From Anticarsia gemmatalis (lineage: Eukaryota; Arthropoda; Insecta; Lepidoptera; Erebidae): DNA of 64,000 nt. Below the pieces are notes generated by a model, which did no database searches, was not told the DNA's origin, and saw only the letters and a list, made by a program, of their open reading frames with translations. Each line of letters begins with the position of its first letter. Within the stretch, counting starts at the first letter, position 1. Shown in pieces: positions 1 to 10,700 of this stretch. Location: contig NC_134765.1 in assembly GCF_050436995.1 (NCBI RefSeq), positions 10,567,501 to 10,631,500 on the forward strand, given 5' to 3'. The position numbers and the translations under genes are program-made.

Positions 1-106
1 TTTTGAAATTTTTGTTAAGACATAGTCTTAAAAACAATCATAGATTGAAACCTTTTAAAATGCAAAAGTTTTAATGTATTTTTATTTTGTTGTTTTTTAT
101 TTTCAG

Positions 107-3100
107 TGGTAGTATCGAGCAATGCTCAAAGAGAACCGAGCATTCCTCTATCGCCGCTCAGCTTCAGACAAATTACTCGAGGATTGAGTCGTAAGTATGA
201 AACAACAATATTACTGACTAGCTGACCCGCGCAACTTCGCTTGCGTCGCCTAAGAGAACGGGTCAAAATTGTCCCTGTTTTTGTAACAATTTTCGTTGCT
301 ACTCCGCTCTTAATGACCGTAGCGTGATGTTATATAGCCTATAGCCTTCCTCGATAAATGGGCTACCTAACACTGAAAGATTTTTTCAAATCGGACCAGT
401 AGTTCCTGAGATTAGCGCGTTCAAACAAACAAACAAACAAACAAACAAACAAACTCTTCAGCTTTATTATATTAGTATAGATAAAATACGCGTAGTTGAA
501 GAAAATTGTTGATATTATTGTGTATGCAAAAGTGCAGCGTTCGATTCCCGATCCGTATAGTGGGCTATCACGTGCGTTTTAGTATGAGGTACCTACATAT
601 TTCTTATATTTTTTTTTATTTAAAAAAAAAAACTCCCACAGGTTTGTTTTATTTTATTTTAATTGATTTTTTTAAATATTTCGTACACATAGGTACATTT
701 CAACAAACAAGACAATGTTTTCGACTCCCACACTATTTTATATTTGAGTATTTTTCTTTGGTATATGCCTAGTTCAAATGTATTTTTCTTTTAATTTGGT
801 GTAAATATACGAAAGTAATGTGAAACCAACGAATAAAGCTCAAAAGAAAACACTCAAACACACCTATAGTTTAAAACAACTGTAATAAAAAAGCACTTAC
901 CCCTTCTTATCCCCATGGGTAACTCCTCCTAAAAAGAGACGACCAGTATTAATTTCTAATTATTTTCAGATTACGTCAATCATTACATACTTCAAAAACC
1001 GATTATGGTTTTACAAAGCCCCATAAAAGTTCAAGCCACCATTTTCTTTCAAAACTAAATCAGAATGCTTATACGTCCATGTAAAACTGTAGTTTTATAC
1101 TTGAGTTAGTTATGTGCCGCGGGTGTACCTGTTTTTGGGTACTCTTTAATGTACTGTTATAAGTTTCCTTATTTTTTATTATCTCCTTGAGGTTTATACA
1201 AGATTGTAATCGAGACCCATTTAAAAGATGGCGATGTTTGCTTGTTTTGTTGATCATGGTTTGTTTATTGTTTGATGCTAAAATATGTTGAAAACACTAA
1301 ACATACATGGACACAGGTATGATGTACATTGATAATTATAGTAATGTTGAAAAAAATATTGTTCAAATTTAGTGAGCTTTTACATGTCTGTGGAGTAGTT
1401 AAAGGATTAAATTCATTTATATCCTTTTTCTATAGATCTGTTATACTGGTCCATTATTAAGAACACCATAAAACTTTCCTATTTTCCATTATCTCTTCTA
1501 TTGAGATTCCGTTCCTAATTATTTTCTATTTTCAGCCCATATATTGTCCCACTGCAGGGAAGAGGCTTTCCTTCCCTGTTTCCACCTATCTCTGTCTTCA
1601 GCTATTTGACGCCAATCTTTAGCTTCAGAATCCAACTCATCTCGCCATCTCTTTCTGGGTCTTCCGCGTTGTCGTTTTCTGATAACTAGGACCCATCTTA
1701 TTCTAATACTCCGGATAAATCTATACTTAATATTATAAAGCTGAAGAGTTTGTTTGTTTGTTTGTTTGTTTGAACGCGCTAATCTCAGGAACTACTGGTC
1801 CGATTTGAAAAATTCTTTCAGTGTTAGATAGTCTATTTATCGAGGAAGGCTTTAGGCTATATATCATCACGCTACGATCAATAGGAGCAGAGCACCAGTA
1901 AAAAATGTTACAAAAACGGTGAAAATTTTCATTCTTTATGTGACGCAAGCGAAGTTGCGCGGGTCAGCTAGTAAAAAAATAAACTAAAAGCGTGCAAAAT
2001 TCTTTGTTTGAGCGAATGAGTTTCTTATCGTAAGTCTTTAATAGCACTTAAATACTTGCTTAACCCTACACTATGATAGTGTTGGGTTTAGCAAGTATTT
2101 AAGTGCTACAAACTAATGCACAGACAGACAAACATACAAACATAATAATTATAAACCTACTTCAATTCACAGCGCCTCCCATGGGCCGGTCACCAGTAAC
2201 ATCGGACATAATAATTCGTCATTACTCGTAAGTACATCAGTCAATTTGTCAAACTAGCCGTCATTACAGACCATTGTCAAGTGATCATCATACTCGGTAC
2301 ATGACATTTGCATTGTTTGATGTAATCACTCTTCAATTGCTTGCAAATTGGATTACAAGATAAATATTGTTATTCGTGATGGTTTTTTCCTGTAGTGGAT
2401 AAGAAGCGGCTACAAATTGTGAGTTTCCAAGTTCTATTCCCTTATAAGAAACTAGCTGACCCGGCAAACGTTGTATTGCCATATAATTTTTTTATATATT
2501 TTTTTAATAATGACGTATGAAAAACGTTGGCCGATTCTCAGTCTTACTCAATATGCTCACCAAATTTCATGAGAATCGGTGAAGCCGTTTCGGAGGAGTA
2601 TGGCAACGAAAACTGTGACGCGAAAATTTTATATATAAGAAATTAAGTTCAGTATTTTTTTATAGCAGTTTGGAGTTACGTAACGGGTGGGATATATACG
2701 AAAAGCTCTAGATCTAAGAGTCAGAATCTTGAAAAACAACCAGTCTAGCCAAAAAGTATCAGGTTATAGCCCAGGTAACTGGGTTGTGGAGGTCCAATAG
2801 GCAGTCGATCCATGCAAATTACTGGTATCCAGCTGATTCCAGCTGCATCCGGTGAGACTGGAAGCCGACTCCAACATAGTTGGAAGAAGGGCTGTTATAG
2901 GCAGTATAAGATAAGCATGCCTTATACTCTTGTACCATAGTTCAACCGATATTTTGTAACGGATAGAATTACAAACTTTTCAACGAATATTCGTTTCCGT
3001 TACTTGTAAAAAGGCCTCGTGTCCTGTTATCAATAAGACACTAATATAAGTTGTGAAATGTGGGCAGTTTGTATACTTCTACCTAAACATGCAGCTATAC

Positions 3101-6100
3101 ATTCATGAAATGTAACCATCTCATAATGCGTTGCATCTAAAAAGCATAATTACTGCCATTTCATAATAAACTTTTCCTCTCCAGAAGAAACAGCACATCA
3201 CCGAATTCTCGTCGAATCGGTAACATCAAGCAGTTGCTCAAAGAGCCGAGCTTCGATGTCAACCGACCTACAGTCGTGTATGCACATGGGTAAGTCTTAA
3301 ATACAAGCTTTTTACCATAAATTGTCATTTCGTCTATAGAAAATGTAGTCTTTATTTTACTTATAGAAATAGTCTTAATTAGATCAGGATATAATACGAA
3401 GCTGAAGTTAAAAACAATTATAATTAACAATACAAACTGACGCACGTGCTTTCGCCCGCGTACAATGTTTCATTTCCTATTTCAGCCGCTCATGAGTTGA
3501 CTTGTGAAAAACAAATTAGTGTTTTTTAACCAACACAAATCTAAAATTTATCGAAATCGGTTCCGCAGTTTTATCGGGAAAGCGCAACACACACACACTC
3601 CCAATGACATTTATATTAAACAAAAGTATGAAAGTATTGATCAATACAAAATACATTTATTAATATGTATTTTCCAGTTACGTGGAGAAGGTGACAGACG
3701 AGAGTGTAGCGACGGTGGTGTCTGCATACCTGAGGGTCGGAGGGTACAACCTGCTCGTTGTCGACTGGTCCAACATCGCGTTCGGCAACTATATTGTTGT
3801 TGCCAAGAGACTACCCGCGGTAACAACTTTTACACTCTGGCCAGTCTAATGGCCCTTTAACGGTTTATATTTAAGTGTCAGATAAATAAAATAACAGCAA
3901 ATGTACAATAACAACAGTAAAGTACCATCTGACAGATTAAACTTTTAAGTCTATTGAAATAATTACATTTTTAGGCCTTAGCATACGATTTTCGGAAAAG
4001 GTCGATAAGGATAAGTCGTCTAAAAATGCTAACCTTAATGATAATTTTCAATGGACTAATACTAAATTGCTAATCGGGTCCTAAACGAAATAAATTTTAT
4101 AAGGTACAATACCTTGTTTGTTATCCGACTTCGGGCGGACTTATGTGGCTGCTAAGCGTCGTCTCCTTGTAGCGCGAGTGTTGGCCTGTTCGAAAAAGTG
4201 TTATATATTTATTGTTATTTATAACTTTTTAATGATAAGTATAGGTTTTTCCTAATCTTCAACATAATTTTGAATCTATACTAATACTAATTATAAAGCT
4301 GAAGAGTTTGTTTGTTTGATTGTTTGTTTGTTTGAACGAGCTAATCTCAAGAACTAGCGGTCCAATTTGAAAAATTATTTCAGTGTTAGATAGCCCATTT
4401 ATCGAGGAAGGCTATATATAGGCTATATGTCATCACGCTACGACCAATAGGAGCAGAGTACCAGTAAAAAATGTTACAAAAACGGGGAAAATTTTGACCC
4501 ATTCCCTTTTACGTGACGCAATCGAAGTTGCGCGAGTCAGCTAGTCTATCTTAAAATTGCTCTTCACATTGTTAGTAGGTTTCCTTACCATATAATGTAA
4601 TTTGCAGACAGGTGAAGCCGTCGGTATAGCGTTATCGAAGCTGCTGAAGCGAGGGTTGTCTCTCAAAGGTCTACATTTAGTCGGACACTCCATGGGCGCG
4701 CATCTGGTCTCTTATGCGGCCAGGTATCTGATGGCAAGAGGATACACAGTTCCAAGGTATGAACTACTGAATAACTGAATAACCCACACAGCTCTGGTCT
4801 AAAAAAAATCAGCTCTTATTTCAGTTTAGGGGTCGATTGAAAACTGTTAATGACTTGTAAATCGGCGATTGTTACCTAAAATTCAGGTTTTTGCAGATTA
4901 TGACCAGATTTTCTTTGGGTACCCAAAATTGGTATATAGTGTAAGACAGATAACCTTTAGATTCTTATCAATACCTTTTTTAAACATGAAGCCTACACAA
5001 AACCCTTGCATGCCTTATATTATATCCCAAATTTTGCAGTTTGGAAACAGAATATAATTTCTACTCACCTATTATGCTTCTCTACTTCCCACATCTCTTC
5101 CAGGATGACAGGGCTCGACCCAGCATACCCTGGCTTCTACCCACCGATAGTAGCTCCCCACATGTCGCCGTCTGACGCGACCTTCGTAGACGTCATCCAC
5201 ACTGACGGGGGATACTTCGGCACCCCCGCCAGCACTGGCCATGCTGACTTCTGGCCCAATGGGGGGACGGCCAAGCAGCCTGGCTGTGTGTCTGCCACTA
5301 TACCACTCACTAATGAAGGTGAGAAAAAGACAACATTTTTTTGGGTTTTTGAGAAGAAAAGTTATAGATGTTTATTCTTTTAAAGACAACTCTCGAAATA
5401 AACAAACCTGTGTCAGGGAATCACGAATTAGGTAATTAAATTTTTCCGAGTGGAAATCGTCTCGACTACCGTGCTAAATGACGGTAGTTTTTTTAGTAAG
5501 TTGTTAAAAATCGATAAATGATTTTGAGATTCCGAATCTAGGATATTCAGGTAACTATGCAATGCAAGACAATTTAGAAATACCTACCTGGTACGTACAT
5601 ATGTATTATGTGTGTAAATATTTTTTAATATATCTTAAAGTCTTAACTCACAGTTGAAAATATAATGTTACTTAATTAGTGCTTATTAAAGAAAAAGAAT
5701 AAGCAATGCAACGTTAGCAACTTTGCTATGAAAATGTTATCAGGCGCTAGTATTAAAAGTTAAACAAAGTCATTCCTTGAAAATTAGTATATATAAATAT
5801 CATTAGACAACTCACACACGGTCATCTGACTTAAAATTAAGCAGAGCTTGAACTGATAAACTGATAAACTATAAATGATAAAAATACTTTTTCCCCGACC
5901 TCATATATTCCTAAATACATACTTATATAGACACCTACATTTATTACCATTTGCCAATCTGTTATCTGTACTTTAACTAAGCGTTATTGTTTTATAATGT
6001 TCCAGATTTCTGCAGTCACTTCCGCTCATGGCTGTTGTGGTCGGAGTCGGTGACGGGAGACGCGCTGCTGGCGCGGAGGTGCGAGGACTACGACACCTTC

Positions 6101-6567
6101 CTCCGAGGAGACTGCCAGGATGAGCCTCTCGTGTTCCTCGGCATCAGGGCCACGCCGGAGTAAGTAATTTTATTTACTCAATACTACTGCTGTAGTTTTA
6201 ACCACGTTGTGTTGCATGAGCGTAGTTTTCTAGCAAACTAAGATGTTTTTAAATCCAAAAAGGTTCACGCGATAAAAGGTTAAATTGAAAAAAAATGTTT
6301 GGGATCAATTTCTATCCGAAGCCAATAATCGATGCTTAAACTACTAGTCTTTTTGCTTGACTTGGCTTATAGCGGCACACATGGTTCTTATTACTTCGAA
6401 CCTGTTCAGAATCCTTTCCATATCAAATCGAAGAAATATTTTTCTGTATTGTAACTAAAAAAATGTATTCCTACTACCTGTGTTTTGTTTTCAGTTTACG
6501 CGGCAACTATTATTTAAGAACGGCAGCGAAGCCTCCCTACGGCCTCGGATTGAGAGGTGTCAGCTGA
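107..6567 (+). CDS. Secreted pancreatic-lipase-family lipase, 5'-partial, eight exons
   Basis: Exons seen: 107-190, 2173-2227, 3185-3289, 3678-3819, 4608-4756, 5104-5318, 6006-6159, 6495-6567. All junctions are AG/GT and phases join without a stop, giving 324 residues to TGA. The signal peptide and N-terminus must lie before the window. The alpha/beta-hydrolase landmarks are clear: RPTVVYAHG (beta strand, oxyanion region), VVDWSN, the nucleophile elbow GHSMGA, GLDPAYP with the catalytic Asp, HTDGGYFG and DFWPNGG, and CSHFRSW with the catalytic His. The segment between the two lid cysteines is only 12 residues, much shorter than in vertebrate pancreatic lipase, and the protein ends after the catalytic domain with no PLAT/C2 domain. 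Both are usual for insect neutral lipases and phospholipase A1-like members. Likely role: extracellular hydrolysis of glycerolipids; whether triglyceride or phospholipid cannot be told. The 55-nt second exon is the least certain, but it is needed for phase and supplies the residues DIIIRHYS just before RNSTS. Confidence 0.92.
218..481 (-). mobile_element. Lep1-like non-autonomous Helitron, near full length
   Basis: In element orientation it starts TCTATACTAATA, has GCTGAAGAGTTTG then (GTTT)n, the conserved middle, and ends GCGCGGGTCAGCTAG. Before the CTAG end is the hairpin CGCAA-GCGAAG-TTGCG. A TC start, a CTAG-type end with a 3' hairpin and no terminal inverted repeats are Helitron traits. 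It lies in lipase intron 1 of this window. Confidence 0.85.
1540..1700 (-). mobile_element. RTE-type non-LTR retrotransposon fragment (C-terminal reverse-transcriptase tail)
   Basis: The minus strand encodes about 50 residues including GRPRKRWRDELD, DWRQIAEDRDRWK and ASSLQWD. This resembles the C-terminal tail of RTE-class endonuclease/reverse-transcriptase polyproteins. It is a 5'-truncated relic in lipase intron 1. Confidence 0.7.
1720..1971 (+). mobile_element. Lep1-like non-autonomous Helitron, full length
   Basis: Both ends are intact (TC start, CTAG end) with the 3' hairpin, in lipase intron 1. It directly abuts the degenerate RTE fragment at 1540-1700. Confidence 0.85.
2042..2108. repeat. 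Near-perfect 67-bp palindrome in lipase intron 1
   Basis: TAGCACTTAAATACTTGCTT and its complement are separated by almost no loop: arms of about 32 bases with two mismatches, centre near 2075. Such sequences extrude as cruciforms and are rare by chance. Confidence 0.85.
2452..2643 (-). mobile_element. Interspersed element with a Helitron-like CTAG end
   Basis: Begins CTAGCTGACCCGGCAAACG, as in the Lep1-like copies, but continues differently, through AATCGGTGAAGCCGTTTCGG to an ATTTTATATATAAGA end. Probably a second non-autonomous Helitron family. The orientation is set by the CTAG end. Confidence 0.55.
2748..2900 (+). repeat. Interspersed repeat (GGTAACTGGGTTGTGGAGG family)
   Basis: Marker blocks: CAGGTAACTGGGTTGTGGAG, AATAGGCAGTCG, GCATCCGGTGAGACTGGAAG and CCGACTCCAACAT. 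Other copies: 14028-14330 (-), 26640-26920 (+), 38195-38470 (+), 62396-62485 (-). Longer copies also contain TACCGAGGGGTATCGTG and TTCGGAAGGC. Likely a LINE 3' region; no coding remains. Confidence 0.6.
4275..4544 (+). mobile_element. Lep1-like non-autonomous Helitron
   Basis: Full length in the lipase intron just before the nucleophile-elbow exon. The hairpin stem has one change (CGCAATCGAAG). Confidence 0.85.
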
Positions 6568-6648
6568 TTTATCATCATTAGTTATAAATAATATAACATG
6601 TAAACAATTAACAGTCCTAAAATTATTTGTATTCTTGATAAAGTACAA

Positions 6649-6654
6649 AATAAA
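6649..6654 (+). terminator. Polyadenylation signal of the lipase gene
   Basis: A canonical AATAAA lies 82 bases after the lipase TGA, the first good match downstream. It implies a short 3' UTR of roughly 100 bases. Confidence 0.65.
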
Positions 6655-6761
6655 GAGTATTTAATCGAGTCATCATTACTGTGCTGTGTGAATATGCATA
6701 TGATTTTTAAGATCTTGCAAGTTGATAATTATATAGATATCTTTATTTAATTATGTTTTTT

Positions 6762-7040
6762 TAACCCGCTATTGTCTCATTGCTGGGCAAGGGTCTCCTA
6801 CCATACGAGGAAAAGGTAAGGCCTTGTCAAGTCAAGTCTACCACGCTGACCAAGTGCGGGTTAGGGACTTTGCATGTCCTCAATAAATGTATTACAAATA
6901 TTAGGCATGCAGGGTTTCATCATGTTTTCCTTCACCATTAGAGCAAGTGATAATAATATATAATACCTACTCACATAACTTCGAAAAGTCATTGGTGTGT
7001 TGCTTTGAGTTTGAACCTGCAACCACTTGCGTGGTAGCAA
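6762..7040 (+). repeat. Interspersed retroposon-like repeat (CTGGGCAAGGGTCTCC family)
   Basis: Marker blocks: GGGCAAGGGTCTCCT, ACCACGCTGACCAAGTGC, GGGACTTTGCATG, TTAGGCATGCAGG, CTTCACCATTAGAGCA, AAAGTCATTGGTGTGTTGC, CAACCACTTGCGTGG. It lies between the convergent lipase and SLC22 genes. Partial copies: 9205-9325 (-), 12385-12475 (-), 12908-13000 (+), 18060-18200 (+), 18724-18860 (+), 24375-24490 (+), 32530-32620 (+). Probably 3' ends of a LINE family. Confidence 0.65.
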
Positions 7041-7083
7041 ATATTTATATACTTAGATACCTACATCTAAGTATATAAATATT
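7040..7083. repeat. Perfect 18-bp stem hairpin between convergent genes
   Basis: AATATTTATATACTTAGA, an 8-base spacer, then its exact complement, at the end of the retroposon-like repeat at 6762-7040. It may be a repeat-end duplication or a foldback relic. Confidence 0.8.
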
Positions 7084-7133
7084 AGGTATAAAAGTGTTGA
7101 AATATTACATAAAACTTATAAGATTATTTATTC

Positions 7134-7139
7134 TTTATT
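7134..7139 (-). terminator. Candidate polyadenylation signal of the SLC22 gene
   Basis: Reading the minus strand past the SLC22 stop, AATAAA (TTTATT on +) occurs here, implying a 3' UTR of about 650 bases. A weaker ATTAAA lies nearer, around 7480. Without transcript data the choice is uncertain. Confidence 0.4.
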
Positions 7140-7791
7140 TTATTTATAAACAGGTCAATGATAATGGTGGTGACTTGATTATGTAAAAATATTCACTTAT
7201 CCTAAACATATAGAGGTTTCTTATCTAATTAAAACATCAGTTATTAAAATACATATTTCGTTATCACAGTAATTACTTACATATTATGCTTACTTATCAA
7301 TAACAATAAAACTAGATCTTAATTATATTACAGTTAGAAAACAGTAATAAAATTAATCTGAAATCATATAGTAACAACAACATATAGTCATTGATCGGAT
7401 ATCACAAATTTACATCCAATTACATCATTATAAAACACTAAATTGGGTAACTCTTAAAATAATTAAGTACACACTGAAAAATAATTATTTTAATTCTTAA
7501 CTGAACATTTTCATATTTTGTTAAGGCACAGCTTAACAATCTATATATTTTCCATAATATTACACACATAGAAATATATAATCACGCCTTTTATACAGAA
7601 GGGTAGGCAGAAACCAAGAAAAGCCACTTTGCTCGATACCTACTATCTCCGCTTGCGGTATTCACATCCATACATCTTGTCAAACAACTTGTCTTAAAAC
7701 TTAAATTAACAAAAAAGAATTCCCGCTATATAACAGCTTGGTGAACACTTTAACCATCAACTAATATTACAATATATTCACAAAACACTCA

Positions 7792-10700
7792 TCACTTTCC
7801 ATTCTGTAGGTCTTCCATACTATCAGGCAAATTGGTTCCTTTCGTCTCAGGTAACAAGAGACACACGATCCCAGCGACCAGGGCAGCAGCACCGAAAATA
7901 ACACTGGGCAACCACGGCATACTGACTAAAGAATTAGAAATAAATGGGGCTAACATAGACCCTACTCTCATGGACGTGGAACAAGCTCCTACAGCCATAT
8001 TCCTGACCACAGTTGGGTATAGTTCTGAAGTATACACGTAGATAGATGTAGCGACGATGGCTCCACAACTGACTCCCAAAGTCCCGAAGGTTAGGGTGAT
8101 GGCGAAGATGTTGGGCACGAAGTACAGGATGATCACGAAGACTCCTCCCAGGATGAAGAATATGGAGGTGGTGAGACGACGGCCTAGCTTCTTGATTAGC
8201 CAGATGGAGACGATTGCTGAGGGCATCTGGAAATAGAAGGATTCATTTATATGAATATTGACGGAACTGCTTCTATGGCCTATCTGCTATCCCATTTTTG
8301 ATTCCCAGCACGGGTGAAGTCTGTTAGTCTTATACAATTTATATTAGAATATTTTTCAATAGTAGCTCAGAGTCTAGTTACGTGCTCGGTAAAAGGCAAT
8401 AGGCTCGCTGCCTATGCCATGGTACTGATATCGTGGAAAGCGAAACCTGGGTTATTTCATACAACCGTGCTTACACCTTCCTAAACAGGCGTGATATTAA
8501 TCAAGTTTTAGTGCCTACCAATAAGCAATTGAAATGACTGGCTGTGAGTTTCTTGCTAGCTCTTCTCATAAGGTTTTACGTTTTTCCGAGCTAGTAGGTT
8601 CAGTCATTGTAATGACTATCATAAGTGTTAACATCTGACTTAAATAAATAAATGGTTTTATTAATCGTCAATGCCATCCATAGATTGATAATCTATCCTA
8701 ACATTTGCGATATTCATAACTTGACTACAGAAGGTTCATATAATCCTACCTGCATCGCTCCAGCCAAAGCTACACTAACAAACGGATCAGGACTAGTCTG
8801 ACTGATGTACTGGTTGAAGCCGAAGTACGTGATGCCGAGGATAAGCCACATGGTGCAGCAGCAGACGGTTTTCATCGCCAGGGAGCGTTGGAACAGCGCC
8901 GAGTAGTTCAAGCGAGGCTCCTCGGATGAACACTTGCGGATCTCCTGGGACAGCTGTGTGAGGGTCTCTTCGATTTTCTCTGTGGGAAGGTTGTTGCTGC
9001 AATGATAAGAAAATAATTTTGAATATATAGTATTTTGCAGTGCTGAGTGATATAAGCATGCGCGTCCCCAGAAAGTGGTCAACGGATTGTACCCGAGGCA
9101 ATATACCAATAACTTTCCGAAGTTATGTGTGTTTTAGAAATAATTACTTGTTCCAACGGTGAAGAAAAACATCGGGATGCAATCTTGCATGCTTGAGAAT
9201 TCTTTAGAACATTTCTTAAAGGCATGCAAAGTCTCCAACCCGCAATTGGCCAGAGTGGTGGACTCAAGGCCCAACCTCCTCATCACGGGAGGAGACCCTG
9301 CCCAGCAGTGGGACATTAATAGGCTAAGTTTATAATTTATATTTTACTGGCTGACTAGACTGCCTCAGTCTGGAGCGCCGTTGGTTCTGTATGCGACTGC
9401 AAATTGTGAAGTCTCGGGTTTGATTCCGTGGTCAGGCAAGATGCTATTGGCTTCATCTAATTTATATTAGGATATTTCTCAATAGCCAGAGTTTGGTTAA
9501 GTCTCGTAAACGGTAATAGGCTCGTTTACAAGGGTGCATAACAGGTGTGATATTATGTATGTTTGTATTTATTTAGCAGTTTTATTTAGATGTTTGTTGA
9601 AGAACTTTCAGTATTCGATCCTAAAAGTGTCTGTCTATCCATATGTTTAAAAGAAAATACCTATCGATGCCAATTTAAAAGAGCCACATGACATGACATG
9701 ACACACAATGCATTAAGAAATGAGGGTGCATAGTAATACTTAAACCTGCAGCAAAATTTAAAAAATATATAAACATCTTTATCATATAAATGTCATTGTT
9801 TGAATACAGCTGTTTTACGTATGAAAATACGTCAGTTGTATGCATTTTTTATTTTATTTGTACTTAGATTATTTTACGAGATAGCGATTGTAAAAGTAAA
9901 TATGCATGAGACCCACAATATATTTTAAAAGATAATATTATAACTAAATATTGGTGTACAGTAGAAAAGTGCAATTCATGATAAATGTATTAAATGGTTT
10001 GCATATATTAGCATAAATAATTATTTAATATGAAGGAAAATCATCTATTAACTTTTCGAGAGAGCAAACATTTCAAACTAGCTATTGACAGCAGGTTTTC
10101 TTGTTTTCTCGTCTAATTTATCTTCCAGTTCCAGGTAAAAATATATAACGGCATATTACAGGAATTTTAGAGGGATAACCCAGGGGTAGTAAACATTCGA
10201 AATTTACCTGAGAAAAAATCGTTCATACTGTAAATTTCATATCAAATAACTCTCCTTTCATTACTCAGTCGGGTAAATAGCCTCACTGTCCGGTCAATTT
10301 GCAGTTTTGAAAGGCGTAGAAAAACTCCTTAGCAAAGACCATCTACTTACATAGCAGCTGCTCTCTTGACAATCTTAGTGGCTTCATCCACGCGACCCTG
10401 GCTGACGAGCCACCGCGGAGACTCGCTGAGGGTAAAGAAGTACCCCAGGTATATGAGGGGGGGTATACCCAGGGCCAGGGTGTACGTGTCCCAGCTGCGG
10501 AAGTAATACGCGAAGATGGAGACTGTCATGTGACCTGGGGAAAAGATAAATAGAAAATTAGACGTCTTGTAGATGACGATTTGTAGGGTTCAGTTACCAA
10601 GTTATAGTAAACAACCAAGGGCTACCAGTTTACTCGTGTTCCGCTCGCTAATATTTTTATGAAGGACTTATCCGCGCAACTTCGCTTGCGTCACATAAGA

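Larger units (their letters stand above)
6655..7791. other. Convergent intergenic region, lipase and SLC22 3' ends
   Basis: Holds the repeat at 6762-7040, the hairpin at 7040-7083 and the likely SLC22 3' UTR. A retroposon-tail relic lies at 7570-7690. No coding. Confidence 0.7.

Noticed and set aside
107..190. Reading the first visible lipase exon in the frame that joins directly to 3185
   Set aside because: That frame gives a sequence unlike lipases; including the exon at 2173-2227 restores phase and a plausible strand before RNSTS.
1733..1948. 71-codon minus-strand frame, and the similar 78-codon frame at 61445-61681
   Set aside because: Both are translations of the Lep1-like Helitron body and recur wherever that element is intact.
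2042..2108. microRNA precursor
   Set aside because: The arms meet almost without a loop and pairing is nearly perfect, unlike a pre-miRNA hairpin.
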